64,000 bases of DNA, taken from the NCBI RefSeq assembly GCF_024139115.2, contig NC_085141.1:169892994-169956993 (forward strand), given 5' to 3'. Both the position numbers and the translations under genes were made by a program. Source of the stretch: Armigeres subalbatus. Taxonomy: Eukaryota; Arthropoda; Insecta; Diptera; Culicidae. Every line of letters begins with the position of its first letter. The stretch's first letter is position 1. The notes under the pieces were generated by a model that did not search any database, was not told where the DNA came from, and saw only the letters and a program-made list of their open reading frames with translations. This document shows, in pieces, positions 1 through 12,170 of this stretch.

Positions 1-59
1 CGGGGATGGGGATGTACTAGCTATCCACAACAGGTGCAGCAAAACTTCACAAAGACGCC

Positions 60-1574
60 CTTATTCGTACTCACTACTCAAAAACAACAAAGCCCCTGGA
101 GTTGACCAACTACCAGGAGAGCTGTTTAAACACGGTGGTGAAGCACTGGCTAGAGCGCTGCACTGGGTGATTACCAAGGTTTGGGAGGATGAGGTTCTGC
201 CGCAGGAGTGGATGGAAGGTGTCGTGTGTCCCATCTACAAAAAGGGCGATAAGCTGGATTGTAGCAACTACCGCGCAATCACATTGCTGAACGCCGCCTA
301 CAAGGTACTCTCCCAAATTTTATGCCGTCGACTAACACCAATTGCAAGAGAGTTCGTGGGGCAGTACCAGGCGGGATTTATGGGTGAACGCTCTACCACA
401 GACCAGGTGTTCGCCATACGTCAGGTATTGCAGAAATGCCGCGAATACAACGTGCCCACACATCATCTATTTATCGACTTCAAAGCCGCATATGATACAA
501 TCGATCGGGACCAGCTATGGCAGCTAATGCACGAAAACGGATTTCCGGATAAACTGATACGGTTGATCAAGGCGACGATGGATCGGGTGATGTGCGTAGT
601 TCGAGTTTCAGGGGCATTCTCGAGTCCCTTCGAAACCCGTAGAGGGTTACGGCAAGGTGATGGTCTTTCGTGTCTGCTATTCAACATCGCTTTGGAGGAG
701 TAATACGAAGGGCAGGGATTGACACGAGTGGTACGATTTTCACGAAGTCCGTCCAGTTATTTGGCTTCGCCGACGACATTGATATCATGGCACGTAACTT
801 TGAGAGGATGGAGGAAGCCTACATCAGACTGAAAAGCGAAGCTAAACGGATTGGACTAGTCATCAACACGTCGAAGACGAAGTACATGATAGGAAGAGGC
901 TCAAGAGAGGTCAATGTGAGCCACCCACCACGAGTTTCTATCGGTGGTGACGAAATCGAGGTGGTTGAAGAATTCGTGTACTTGGGCTCACTGGTGACCG
1001 CCGATAACGATACCAGCAGAGAAATTCGGAGACGCATAGTGGCTGGAAATCGTACGTACTTTGACTCCGCAAGACGCTCCGATCGAATAGAGTTCGCCGC
1101 CGTACCAAACTGACTATCTACAAAACGCTTATAAGACCGGTAGTTCTCTACGGACACGAGACCTGGACGATGCTCGTGGAGGACCAACGCGCACTGGGAG
1201 TTTTCGAAAGGAAAGTGTTGCGTACCATCTATGGTGGGGTGCAGATGGCGGACGGTACGTGGAGGAGGCGAATGAACCACGAGTTGCATCAGCTGTTGGG
1301 AGAACCATCCATCGTTCACACCGCAAAAATCGGAAGACTGCGGTGGGCCGGGCACGTAGCCAGAATGTCGGACAGTAATCCGGTGAAAATGGTTCTCGAC
1401 AACGATCCGACGGGAACAAGAAGGCGAGGTGCACAGCGGGCAAGGTGGATCGATCAGGTGGAGGACGACTTGCGGACCCTCCGCAGACTGCGTGGTTGGC
1501 GAAGTGCAGCCTTGAACCGAGCTGAATGGAGAAGTCTTTTATGTGCAGCACAGGCCACTCCGGCCTTAGTCTGA
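60..1574 (+). mobile_element. Decayed non-LTR retrotransposon, reverse transcriptase and C-terminal region
   Basis: This is the 3' half of the polymerase ORF of a LINE-type element. Reading begins near 85 with a NNKAPGVDQLPGELF motif just before the RT core. Further RT blocks follow: YRAITLLNAAYKVLS, GERSTTDQVF, the catalytic-aspartate motif IDFKAAYDT (about 475-500), and RRGLRQGDGLSCLLFN (about 635-690). A frameshift near 695 moves the frame; the FADDID catalytic box is at about 766-782. A second frameshift near 1070 leads into the tail ORF 1170-1574 with EDQRALGVFERKVLRTIYGG and RLRWAGHVARMSD, typical of arthropod endonuclease/RT elements. It ends in a short A-rich tail near 1580-1592. The 5' end is cut by the window edge or truncated. 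At least two frameshifts show it is inactive. It lies inside the large IPO11 intron, opposite to the gene. The clade (RTE-like or other) is not certain. Confidence 0.9.
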
Positions 1575-1592
1575 TGATAAATAAAAAAATAC

Positions 1593-2056
1593 TCAAGGAA
1601 TAGAAGGTCAAGAAGAGCCACCGTTGCCAACTAAAGCTTGAACCGGATACCTGGGACTCCCACAATATCCGCGGCAATAGCAGCAAACGATGCCCTGTAC
1701 GTATTTAGTATTCAATAATATAAGCATAAAAGTAAGTGCTGGAACGAGCTCACCGGGTTCATATGTGATTTTGATGCCCATCCTCCATTCAGATCCGCAT
1801 TATAGGTGCCTGGTCATCGCAATTGCCTCGTAATAGTCTCCGAATGAAAGATGTTGATCTTGTTCTCCTTGCTGGTATCAATCTAATACATTTCAATTCA
1901 TGAGTTTTAATTCGCCATAATAATCATCAGGCGATAACAATACTTCCGCCTTACCAACAAGCATTTGTTTACTTTGCTCGATAGGTAGACGGTTTGACAG
2001 TTCAATAGGTAGATTTGGCTTCACTCTTTGCGTAACTCTATATATAATAGACTCTG
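1593..2056. other. Intronic stretch, nothing recognised
   Basis: AT-rich sequence between the LINE tail and the palindrome at 2057. No open frame or repeat that I can name. Confidence 0.5.
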
Positions 2057-2220
2057 GGCTGGTTCACAGTTCGGAAAACGTGTCACGGGATTTGGTTCCC
2101 CATGCATTTTTAAAGGGACGGGATTTAGTGGATTTGGGCTATGAAAACGAACCCCTTGAAAAATGCAAAATGCATGGGGGACCAACTCCCGTGACACGTT
2201 TTCCGAACTGTAAACCAGCC
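2057..2220. mobile_element. Palindromic MITE-like element, 164 bp
   Basis: The left arm (ggctggttcacagttcgg from 2057, continuing to about 2111) is repeated in inverse at 2158-2220, where it ends ccgaactgtaaaccagcc. The arms are about 55 bp and match almost throughout; the loop is about 45 bp. No clear target-site duplication was seen, so the superfamily is not assigned. An ORF at 2080-2298 across it is a product of the palindrome and not a gene. Confidence 0.7.
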
Positions 2221-2803
2221 TTCAGGAAGGATACTTTGACTATTTTTAGTTATTTTCAATTGTTCAGAACTGGAAAAGATTTTGATATTGGTCAGTAATA
2301 AAATCCTTAGACCTTAGTGCATGTTTAAGAGTGGATTAAAATAAAATTTAAAAATTCCACTATTTTTTGAAAATATTGAAAAATGCGTAATTTTTTGTTC
2401 CTTCGTGTTTTCTGTCCGCGCCTCTTTGAAGAGTAAAATATTTGTTGCTCAGTATTTTTCCACAACTAACTTATTACTTAGAAAGTTGGTTTAAATACTT
2501 AATATAAGGTTATGGTGTTGAAAAATTTGCTCTGAAACTTTTCCCTAACTTCTTACACGGAATATGAAAATTGGGCCATACATTTTAAAATTTCCACAGG
2601 TCTTGAATTTTGTCACAAGGTTTTTTGACATGTCCCGTTTTGCAAGTGTGTTTGTCCCGTTTTTCCACCGAAATGATCTGGTCAGCCTATTGATACCTAA
2701 TACCTCCAGTTCTTTTTTTGTTGTATCTTATCTAACATCTAGACTAAAATGCGAAGTTAAAAAGAACGATAATCCCGATAAATGTAACTTAACTCAAACT
2801 CTG

Positions 2804-5800
2804 CACAATGAGGAAATCCGATTTCAAAGGTGGAAAAAATTGATAACTTTCTTCACGAACAACTTACAGAAGAGATCAAGAGCTTATTCGAAAGGGAATT
2901 TTGCAAAGAATTCAGTGAGTGTTGTTTCATGGACGTGGAATGCTTCTGTATGTAGTTATTGAGCTCGTTTTGCCCTAATGCCCCATATATCGCGAGTTTC
3001 CAAACTATTTGTCATTTTATCTTTAAGACATTGTTCTAAAATTGTGTTTATCTCTTCACTGTGGATCCACAGAAGGGTACTAAATATATATTGTTGATAA
3101 AAGTTGGAAATTTAAGGGATTTTGGGGCCAACTAAGCATCAAAGTGCATTTTATGTGCAATTTTCATGTATTGTGTAAAAAGTAGCAATATTTACAGATA
3201 AGTGTTGATATTTTTGTCTCAAAGTGTTGAACAGATATTGACAAATGTTTGCCGAACAAAAACTTATGGTATAAATCGTTCTACAAATGTTTTATTTGGT
3301 TATTTATTGAGTAAAAAACAATTTTTAAAAACTTTTGAATAGCACCGATGCCAAACATTTCCAAACCATACCCGATAGCACAACTAGACAAGAATAGTCG
3401 TATGTTATGAGTCTTGATGTGATCATAGATAGGAGGTGATGGGAGATACTCTTTTTTCTAACCTATCTGCCCAAATTCCCCTATGAAATAATATAGCTCA
3501 ATGATTCTGAGCAAGGAAATGATGTAGTAATGTTATTTTAATTGATATTTTCCAATGATATAATGAAAATAACAAATAATCATATAATTCATTAAAAATA
3601 TTGAATTATAGGGGATTTAGGGGTCACACAACTCATTTAATGTAATTTTTTATTCAAAATAGGATAACATTTTACGCGGACGACGCACATAGAAGATTAA
3701 GGGCTTATTCGAAAGGGAGTTTTCCACGAAATTCAGTGAGAGATGTTTTATTGACGTGAGACACTTCTGTATGTAGTTATTGCGCTCGTTTTGCCCCAAT
3801 GTCCCATACATCACAGTTCATCACATTTTTCGTGCTTTTCTCTTTTTGAAGTGTTCTCCTCTTCATTATAGATCCATAGAAAAGCACTATACATGCTTTG
3901 TTGGTAAAAGATGGAAATTTATGGGATTTTGGGGTCAAATAAGTATTAAATTGCACTTTACGTGAATTTTTCATGTATTCTGTAAAAAATTATAAAAAAT
4001 ATTATTATTCTCCAAAATGTTCTACAGACATTGATAAACACTAACGAAACAATAACTAATTAAGTAAATCATTTCGCAAGTGTTTTGCTTTGTGATTTGT
4101 TGGGTACGATTTTTTAAATGCTTCTGAAAAGTGCCGATGCCAATCATTCCCAAACCATAGCCGTTTGCACAACTAGATAAGAGTAAATATATTAGTCGAT
4201 GTGATAATCGATAGGAGTAGATAGGAAATATTCTTTTCTCATGACGTTTCACTCAAGTTCCCCCTATGAAATAATATATGTAGCTCAATGATTCTGGGTT
4301 AAGAAATCCTTTCTTTTTAAATACATTATTAATTAATTTTTTCACTTATTTGTCCCAAAATGCCTTAAAAATCCATTCTTAATGTAATATATGGATATTT
4401 GTTTTTTTATGGTATCAATTTCTGTAAAAAAAAATTATGACGTTAATATCAACTATTATCTGTAAATATCTGAATAATCAATAGGCTGTAGATTTCGCCA
4501 AAATTGACCATATGTAGAGCTACATCAATGCTTACAAGTTTTTAAATCGCCGTATATTAACCCTAAATGATCATTCGACGTAATATAGTGCGAATGATTT
4601 CTTGGGTATTATTATTTTTTACAGAATACATGAAAAATCCACACAGATGCACTTTGATGATTATTTGACCCCAAAATCCCTTAAATTTCCAGCTTTTTTT
4701 AACAAAATATGTATAGTGCTATGTATGGATCTACAATGAAGAGGAAAACAGAATTTCAGTGTAATTTTTGAAAGACAAAAGTACCAAAATATGAAAAATT
4801 TTGATGTATGGGACATTGGGGCAAAACCAGCGCAATAACTACATACAGAAGTGTATCATGTCTATAAAACATTACTCACTGAATTTCTTGGAAAATTCGC
4901 TTTCGAATAAGCCCTTAACCTTATCTGTAAGTCGCTCGTGAGAAAAGTTATCCTATTTTGTATGAAAAGTTACATTAAATGAGCTGTATGACCCCTAAAT
5001 CCCCTATAGTTCAATATTTTTAATGAAGATATGATTATTTGTTATTTTCATCACATCACTGGAAAATAACAATTAAATTAACATTACTACATCATTTCCT
5101 TGCTCAGAATCATTGAGCTATATTATTTCATAGGGGAATTTGGGCAAAAAGGTTAGAAAAAAGAGTATCTCCCATCACCTCCTATCTATGATCACATCAA
5201 GACTCATAACATATGACTATTCTTGTCTAGTTGTGCTATCGGGTATGGTTTGGAAATGTTTGGCATCGGTGCTATCCAAAAGTTTTTAAAAATCGTTTTT
5301 TACTCAATAAATAACCAAATAAAACATTTGTAGAACGATTTATTCCATTAATTTTTGTTCGGCAAACATTTGTCAATATCTGTTCAACACTTTAAGACAA
5401 AAATATCAACACTTATCTGTAAATATTGCTACTTTTTACACAATACATGAAAATTGCACATAAAATGCAGTTTGATGCTTATTTGACCCCAAAATCCCTT
5501 AAATTTCCAACTGTTACCAACAAAATATATTTAGTGCCCTTCTGTGGATTCACAGTGAAGAGATAAACACAATTTTAGAACAATGTCTTAAAGATAAAAT
5601 GACATAGTTTGGAAACTCGCGATATATGGGGCATTAGGGCAAAACGAGCTCAATAACTACATACAGAAGCATTCCACGTCCATGAAACAGCACTCACTGA
5701 ATTCTTTGCAAAATTCCCTTTCGAATAAGCTCTTGATCTCTTCTGTAAGTTGTTCGTGAAGAAAGTTATCAATTTTTTCCACCTTTGAAATCGGATTTCC

Positions 5801-5808
5801 CCATTGTG
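2804..5808. repeat. 3 kb inverted repeat (about 1.2 kb arms, 0.6 kb loop)
   Basis: Sequence from 2804 rightward (cacaatgaggaaatccga) recurs in inverse ending at 5808. The arms are 2804-~4000 and ~4608-5808 with loop ~4001-4607. Within the left arm the sequence is also a diverged direct duplication: a block starting near 2886 (gcttattcgaaaggga) restarts near 3703, and the shared part runs to about 4303 (ctcaatgattctg). By eye the outer arm parts match at roughly 95 percent, whereas the inner parts (3690-4000 against 4608-4920) match clearly less well. No coding frame was recognised. If transcribed it would form a long hairpin. It lies in the IPO11 intron. Confidence 0.85.
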
Positions 5809-6183
5809 CTCTGGTTTGAACTGGTTCAACTATACTATGGTATAAAATAATTTTAGTATTTTATGTATTATATGAATGTTTCAAAATGGGGTGCTCATCT
5901 TGCCCCATTTGAGATAAATTATTCAAATCTATAATTAAGCATGGTCAAACATTTAACTATAAATATTTTAAATGGCCCTAGATTATTCTTTGAAAATATA
6001 TAACATGTACACTTTGTCAAGATAATATTTTTATTACAAAATAATTATGTTTTAAAAACTTTATTTTTTGATGCTGATTTCTTATAAGAAAATCCAGGAT
6101 GTCACCAAATTTTGGTACTATAGTTTAATGTGGAGTTTAGTTTAAAAGTGTGCGAGGTTATTTAGAGAGAAAAAAGCACAATA
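5809..6183. other. AT-rich intronic DNA, nothing recognised
   Basis: Flank of the large inverted repeat. It contains the phrase gctcatcttgccccat near 5892, like the gggcaagatggg phrase of the element at 16958-22910, so it may be a remnant of that family. Confidence 0.4.
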
Positions 6184-6570
6184 CAGTAATATCCCGATTT
6201 TATCACCCCCCCCTGATGAATTTTGGAGTGATAAAATAGGCCATGTGACAAAATTGGAAAAAAAAATATTTGCGATTTTTAATTCGTTTCACTAATATGA
6301 ATCAGTTTATGCCTTGAAAAGACAAAATGCGTGCGTTGTACCCGTTATTTCTTGTTGAAAATGCTTACAGAATCATTCGCAGGTACTTAGAAGTCATTCA
6401 TAATAAACTACAGGCGGTAAAAGTTATTTAATGAAAATCGTTGTTGTTTGCTGTATTATTTACGAAAATAAAAAAAGACTAAAATTTTGGGTGACAAAAT
6501 CGGGTCGAAAACGTGATATAATCGGGGGTAGACAAAATCGGGGAGTGACAAAATCGGGTCAACAAACTCG
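6184..6570. mobile_element. MITE-like element reiterating a cccgattttgtcac phrase
   Basis: The phrase cccgattttatcac at 6193-6206 recurs in inverse as gtgacaaaatcggg near 6491, 6530 and 6546, with degraded copies near 6228 and 6246. A TA precedes the left end (6182-6183). The right boundary is uncertain. Non-coding. Confidence 0.55.
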
Positions 6571-6723
6571 TAATATATACATATGTAAATAAATGAGTAT
6601 TCATCAGCAGTGGCATACAATGTGTAACGTTCGCCTAAAGTCTATCTTAGAATACTTACATGCAAACCAGAATTTTGAAAAATCGCACCAAAATCAATGC
6701 AATGTAAATCATTGTTAACTTAC

Positions 6724-9460
6724 CTCATCAAACAAATTAAATACAGCTAGCCCAGTAGCATTGTATATTGAGTCTTTGATCAACAGGTCACTAATGTCCG
6801 ATGCTTCCGTTAACGTTATCGATTGAGATTTCGATATAAACTTCTGAAGCTCTACTATTAGCATAGGACTGTATTTCTGGAACAAGATCATGTAAAATGC
6901 CTCTGTACATGACTGGAAGAAGACAAGAATTAGTAAACTGCTATTATATAAATACTTATTTGCATTACCCTTAAATTATATTTCCAGGAGTCGCCGCCCT
7001 CATCCAGAACGTAACTTTCCGGATCGCTGTCCCAAAGCTCAAATTCTTCGGAAGTTAATAAAAAGTAGTGCATGATGATTTTCTCAAAAATATAGCTCAG
7101 TCGTTCGGGTGTAAAGAATTCGTTCTTTGCTGCGTTTATTATTTGCTCTGAAATATAAAAAAGTTAATATCACAACATTTAACAAATCTTTATACTTCAC
7201 ACCTTTGTCGCGATCTACATGGATCAAATTGTGAGACAATATTCCCTTGATTAGATTCAAGCATTGTATGGCAAAATTTGGGAATGTAATGACATTGTCC
7301 TCGAAAATCAGATTCGTTCCTTCGTGGAAGACGTAGTTGAATGAAAATTCAAAGGCCGCTGGAATGAATTCGACAAACGATGCAGGGTGCCTTTCGAAGA
7401 ACAAGTTCAGAAACTTCATGTGCTTGACGATGAATTTCTCTACCTGCTCTGATAAAGTATTTGGTAACTGTTGCTGTTTTTCAATTTGTTTGACCTGCAA
7501 ACGACAGTCCAGCAATTCCTTCAGTCTTTGGAAGACCACACGAATGAACATCATACATTTGGGATTCAAATGTGGCGCAGATACCCCATAGATGGTCAGC
7601 TTTTTTAGGATTCGTAATGATATTATTGCTTTCTCCAAATTTGTAGTACATATTTCAAGTGTGGCTTGTTCTTGTATGTTAGTGTAAAAAAGCTGCGTAA
7701 ACACGTCCCACAAGTTTAGAAGGAAATCGAATAACTTTGTTGTAAGATCCTACAAATAATAATCTTATTAGCATCAACAGACATCAAGATGCACATTAAA
7801 CTATACCTCAAAATAAATCCTGTCCCTTTGAAATGGTTTAGATGATAAAACTTTTACCACGTGTAAGAGGACTAACAGTCCTCGATGCTGCACCAACAAA
7901 TCGTTGCTTTGCACCACTTCCACTAATGTTGGCACCAGTTCAACCCACTCTTGACGACAGTCGTAGCGTGCAATGTTTCCTATCAGAACAGCAATTTGAA
8001 CAGCGATCTGCTGAACGGGTTCGTTGAATCTCAGGAGTAAAAGTTTTTTGATTTCATGTTTCTCCTCCAATGCAATCGTGCTAAAATTATACAAATGGTG
8101 CGTTAGTTTATTATGATATTGTCATGTTATGAAACCAGATGCCAGATTATCGGTCTTGAGTATCTGAGTATTCGAATGTGGTTTAGCGTAATGGTCGTTT
8201 GGGTTAATTGTATAAATACATGCGAGTTCTTCGGACTACCATTCCGCGGGAGGGTGCAAAGTTTATGCATACTAAGGTAAACCACACTTATATGAAACAC
8301 TACAAGGGAAAGGCCTTCCTTAGCCGTGGGGTAAGACGCGCGGCTACAAAGCAAGACCATGCTGAGGGTGGCTGGGTTCGATTCCCGGTGCCGGTCTAGG
8401 CAATTTTCGGATTGGAAATTGTCTCGACTTCCCTGGGCATAAAAGTATCGTCGTGTTAGCCTCATGATATACGAATGCAAAAATGGTAAACTTGGCTTAG
8501 AAACCTCGCAGTTAATAACTGTGGAAGTGCTTAATGATGAACCCTAAGCTGCGAGGCGGCTCTGTCCCAGTGTGAGGATGTAATGCCAATAAGAAGAAGA
8601 AGAAGAAGAACAAGGGACAGGCCTATGATTGCCTGTACGAACTGTAGAAGTCGAATACGAAGCTACTATATAATTTGGGGCCGAATCTGGTAAAACATTC
8701 AACGTGCTCGTAACTTTAATCGATTGGAAGAATTTAATTGTTACAACCTCGACCAAAACTCGAGTCTGTCGGTTCTCCAAAACTAACATTATTTTATAAG
8801 AATCATGAAAAATTGTAATAAAAAACAAGAAATATTCTACTCATAGAATTCAAAATATTTTCTCTAAGATTGACACTACCTGAAATGAAGTTTTTTGTTT
8901 CCAAAAGCTACTATAAATATCTCAACCAGATCCGCTCAACAAAAAGCTCCCTTAAAACCGCGAGTGATTTTGTCAAATAATAAAATAGTTATAATATGGA
9001 TAATCAAAGTTGTTTTCACCGGGGCACATTTTCATTCATCTTCGAAAAAATGTTTTTTTTTTTTCGTTTATCAGAATACATATTTTTGAACAAGGATTCA
9101 AAATATATAATATATTTAAAAATACATTTTGGTCAAAATGCACCAATGCAAATCAAGCAAAGCAGTCCATTGACAATAAGATGTTACCTGCGATGGTATT
9201 ACCTATAGATTAGCTTGAAACGCAACTTACTTGGGTGCATTCTTCCTCCAATATTTCAGCACTCCGTTCTTAAAGTACAACGAAGCCATCCATCGTACGT
9301 TTGCGTCAACCGATTGATCGGAGAACAACTTCACCAAAGTCAAATGGAACCCGGGCTGCACTTCCCATTCGGCCAGTTTTTGCTCAGCCGGCTTTAGCAA
9401 CTGAGCGTCCTGGCTACAGGCATACAACAGTGCTTCGTATACTGCCGATTCGGCCGACAT
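6724..9460 (-). CDS. IPO11: Importin-11 (importin-beta family nuclear import receptor), N-terminal half
   Basis: A Ran-dependent karyopherin that carries cargo through nuclear pores. Five exons can be read on the minus strand: 9460-9231, 8080-7807, 7749-7203, 7147-6969 and 6912-6724. All junctions have GT/AG and compatible phases. The start ATG at 9460 opens MSAESAVYEALLYACSQDAQ, followed by KPAEQKLAEWEVQPGFH and VRWMASLYFKNGVLKYWRK, the importin-beta N-terminal (Ran-binding) signature. Later exons carry NEPVQQIAVQIAVLIGNIAR, RILKKLTIYG, HYFLLTSEEFELWDSDPE, GGDSWKYNLR and LLIKDSIYNATGLAVF, in the order expected for importin-11. About 473 residues are visible; the family is near 975, so the rest must lie left of position 1. 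The donor at 6723-6722 therefore opens an intron of at least 6.7 kb carrying the repeats at 1-6570. Intron 1 (8081-9230) holds a SINE. The gene diverges from mRpS6. Confidence 0.93.
8317..8609 (+). mobile_element. tRNA-derived SINE, Feilai-like, with target-site duplication
   Basis: Inserted in IPO11 intron 1. The head is tRNA-like: an A-box-like stretch ttagccgtggggtaag near 8320 and a clear B box gggttcgattcccgg near 8371-8385. A tRNA-unrelated body follows and the tail is an (agaag)-type run, 8591-8609. It is flanked by a 15-bp direct repeat, 8302-8316 (acaagggaaaggcct) and 8610-8624 (one mismatch), which fixes both ends and shows LINE-mediated insertion. The arrangement resembles the Feilai SINEs of Aedes; the family name is from recognition only. 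Confidence 0.85.
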
Positions 9461-9925
9461 CTTCGTTGCAGGTAATGTTTTTGTTATGTTGAAATCTAGA
9501 AAATGTAATTAGGAAAAACAGTTAGTTATGCAGAATAACATTTTGAGTTTTCATCTGCCACTGCCCTGCCACTCAAAAATATATAGGAATAACGTAGGTT
9601 AGGTCACAAAAACATTATTCTAATTAGGAACAATTGCTTACCTGTATGTCGTGTGCCACTAAACTATTGATTATTTGTCATGCTTTAAACGCAAATAAAT
9701 ATTTATAATGGTGCGATTTTTCACTGGAATTTAGTTTGTTTTTATAAAACCATCGACATCCAAAATTCAAGTCCAGTCTGTTGGAGAAAATCTGAAATGC
9801 GTATCGGATTTGACATTAACCAAACGAAAACAAATCGAAAACGTCGCGGGTAGTATTGGGCGATGGTTAACTTATTTGATCAGCTGTGTTTTTACCGAAT
9901 TTACCGAGTAAAGAAATTTGGTATA
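9461..9925. promoter_or_regulatory. IPO11 upstream region (5' UTR and promoter side)
   Basis: AT-rich sequence directly upstream of the importin-11 start codon. No TATA box, initiator or splice structure is convincing. It forms the left part of the 1.66 kb divergent region shared with mRpS6; the right part is filled by palindromic elements. Confidence 0.4.
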
Positions 9926-10147
9926 CACGCTAACTTTTACCTACTCAGCGACTGAGTAAAACGTAAAACTGTTTTGTCCCCTCGTTCTCTCCACGGAAAT
10001 TTTACTCAATTTCCGTCAAAAGCGGAACTATACTCAAAACTATGAATAGTGTCCTGCTTTTGACGCCAATTGAGTAAAATTTCCGCTTGAAGAAAAGAGA
10101 CGGCAATACAATTTTACTCAGTCACTGAGTAGATGAAAGTTAGAGTG
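9926..10147. mobile_element. TA-flanked palindromic MITE, 222 bp
   Basis: The left end cacgctaacttttacctact (9926) is mirrored by the right end agtagatgaaagttagagtg (to 10147). The element is directly flanked by TA (9924-9925 and 10148-10149). A second inner palindrome (ggaaattttactcaatttcc near 9997, mirrored near 10064-10085) makes it almost self-complementary. The TA duplication suggests Tc1/mariner-type mobilisation. The ends resemble those of elements at 57065 and 57428. Confidence 0.75.
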
Positions 10148-10177
10148 TAACAGTGTGGCCGCATGCCGCATTATTTC

Positions 10178-10993
10178 AGGTGGGTGTCACCCATATTAAA
10201 AAAAATCGTATACGAAATACGTGGTATATATTGTGCTTCCAGTTGAAAACCGAAGTGAGCTCTCGCGACGATTGAGTTTTTCCCTATTTCCTGATGTCGC
10301 AACTGCATCGCGACTAGTGCGCATCTATGCCACCGCCGTGCGCCATGATGCGCACTAGTCGCGACGTAGTTGCGACAAAAGGAAACGGGAGAAAACTCGA
10401 TTGTCGCGAGAGCTCACTTCGGTTTTCAACTGGAAGTACAATACAATAGGCTTGTTTTCAGCCAACATTCCGCGACTGGTCCCCACTGACATTTCTGGAC
10501 CCCAGGGCCTACCATGTGACACTGCTAGGACTGCACTTGTTTACAACCGCTGAACAGGCCCGCAAGTCCGAAGCTGTCACGTTCATAGAAGAACTGTCAA
10601 TTGACGGTAAAATCAGCAAGTCGCTTGAATCGAACGCGAACTGAACGTGTAAACACCCAGGTAAACACCTTAATTCAATTCACTTGAACGAAAAGAAAGT
10701 TGAACATGTTCAACTTTTGGCAAGTCAATTGAAATCAACTGACAGGTGGCTGATTGATTTCCCCTTTTCACGAGACGTTTAAAAACAGCTGATTTTATCG
10801 TCAATTGACAGTTCTTCTATGAAAGTGACAGCTTCGGACTTGCAGGCCTGTTCAGCGGTTGTAAACAAGTGCAGTCTCGGCAGTGTCACATGAAAAGGCC
10901 TATTGGGATCCAGAAATGTCAGTGGGGACCAGTCGCGTAATGTTGGCTGAAAAAAACAAGCCCATTGTGCGAAATATGGATGACACCCACCTG
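10178..10993. mobile_element. Nested palindrome: outer TIR element enclosing two foldbacks
   Basis: An outer inverted repeat, caggtgggtgtcacccatat at 10178 and its inverse ending at 10993, encloses two separate foldbacks. Foldback 1 is about 10229-10442: tgcttccagttgaaaaccga mirrored by tcggttttcaactggaagta, with a gtcgcgacta core. Foldback 2 is about 10448-10970: a ggcttgttttcagccaacat arm mirrored by atgttggctgaaaaaaacaagcc, arms near 170 bp. Coding potential is absent. It occupies most of the space between the IPO11 and mRpS6 starts. Confidence 0.75.
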
Positions 10994-11117
10994 GTATTTA
11001 AATAGTATAACCCGCACGCCGCCGGAGACGCAAATCATTTCATAAGCATCTTTCACAGTTTATCAAAAAGTTTATTTTATCCAGTTTTTGCATAACAGTT
11101 ATATTTTTAAATACAAA

Positions 11118-11630
11118 ATGCCGACATACGAGTTAGCTCTGATACTTCGACAAATGCCAAGAGTAAGTAGATTCTGTTTTAGTTTTAGGATCCGATAAAA
11201 GGTTACCACTTTGCCTTTATTTCAGCCGGAAATGATTTCGGTGCTGAAACGCACAGCTGATGCCATCTTCGACAAGGGTGGCATTATTCGCAAGTTGGAC
11301 AATTTGGGGACACGGCCATTGCCGTTCAAAACCAGCGTCCACGGCCTAGTGCACCGGACGGGGTCATATTTTGTGGTTAAATTCGATACCCCACCTGCCA
11401 AGGTGGAGGATCTGGAGGAGGAATATGGTCGTGACGTAGACATAATCCGGAAGCGAATCTATAAAGCGGATGCTACCCTTCAGGAAGAGGTAAGCTGCAC
11501 ATTTCATGAAGAAATGCTTCCTCCAGCTTATAGGAAGGATGTTCAGCAAATGATTGCTACCGCAAATAAAAACAAAAAGAAAGGATTCCAATACAATACT
11601 GGGTATGATTATTATCCTTTCCAAAAATAG
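11118..11630 (+). CDS. mRpS6: Mitochondrial ribosomal protein S6 (bS6m)
   Basis: A component of the small subunit of the mitochondrial ribosome. There are two exons: 11118-11162 (MPTYELALILRQMPR) and 11226-11630, joined across a 63-bp GT/AG intron in phase 0, giving 149 residues. The N-terminal strand YELALILRQM, the RPE motif at the exon junction, the KRTADAIFDKGGIIRKLDNL helix and LGTRPLPFK match the S6 ferredoxin-like fold. The C-terminal part with DVDIIRKRIYK is also as expected for mitochondrial S6. The start is the first ATG and gives the conserved N-terminus. No separate targeting peptide is evident, as is usual for this family. AATAAA signals at 11785 and 11795 are plausible polyadenylation sites. 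It is divergent to IPO11 and convergent with Blm. Confidence 0.93.
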
Positions 11631-11799
11631 GATAATACCTAGTTCAAACAATGTTTTTTTTGTCAATAGATGTTTTAGTACCTATATCAAAATCGTTCAT
11701 TTTTTTCTCCGAAATTCAAAATTTGTACCTCGCTTTAATTTGTGTTACATATTTCATTTTGCTTAAACCATTTAGCCACGATGTAATAAATATCAATAA

Positions 11800-12170
11800 A
11801 AGGAAAGCTTTTAGCTTTGTTGTTTTCAGCCGTCCAATCTCTTCCCGAATTTCGAGAAGATCTGGAGCTGTAAAACGTATGTCCTGCGCGCGTGCTCCTA
11901 GGTTCTTTACCATTCCGTCATCGTCATTCAGGTGTTCTTCGTAGTGCTGCCGGTTACCTTTCGATCACATCACGCTCGTTTGTAGGAAGATTCCCGTTTA
12001 TACCCCTACACATGTCAAGCTGTGGCACGTGGCCCTTTCGTGAACGGTTCAACTTCTCATAGAACTTTCGTGCGTTATTGCCGTAGTACAGCTGCCAAAT
12101 TTTTTCACGTTCTTTGTTTTCTGTTTCAGTAAATCATACGATACGATAATATGGATTAGTTTTTCAGTTA
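11800..12170 (-). mobile_element. Non-LTR retrotransposon fragment, region before the RT domain
   Basis: Read on the minus strand the sequence gives LYYGNNARKFYEKLNR, then after a frameshift LLEIREEIGRLKTTK. This is the linker between endonuclease and RT (the position of the KNNKAPG motif) in arthropod LINE polymerases. Only about 370 bp remain, with frameshifts. It overlaps the likely 3' flank of mRpS6. Confidence 0.7.
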
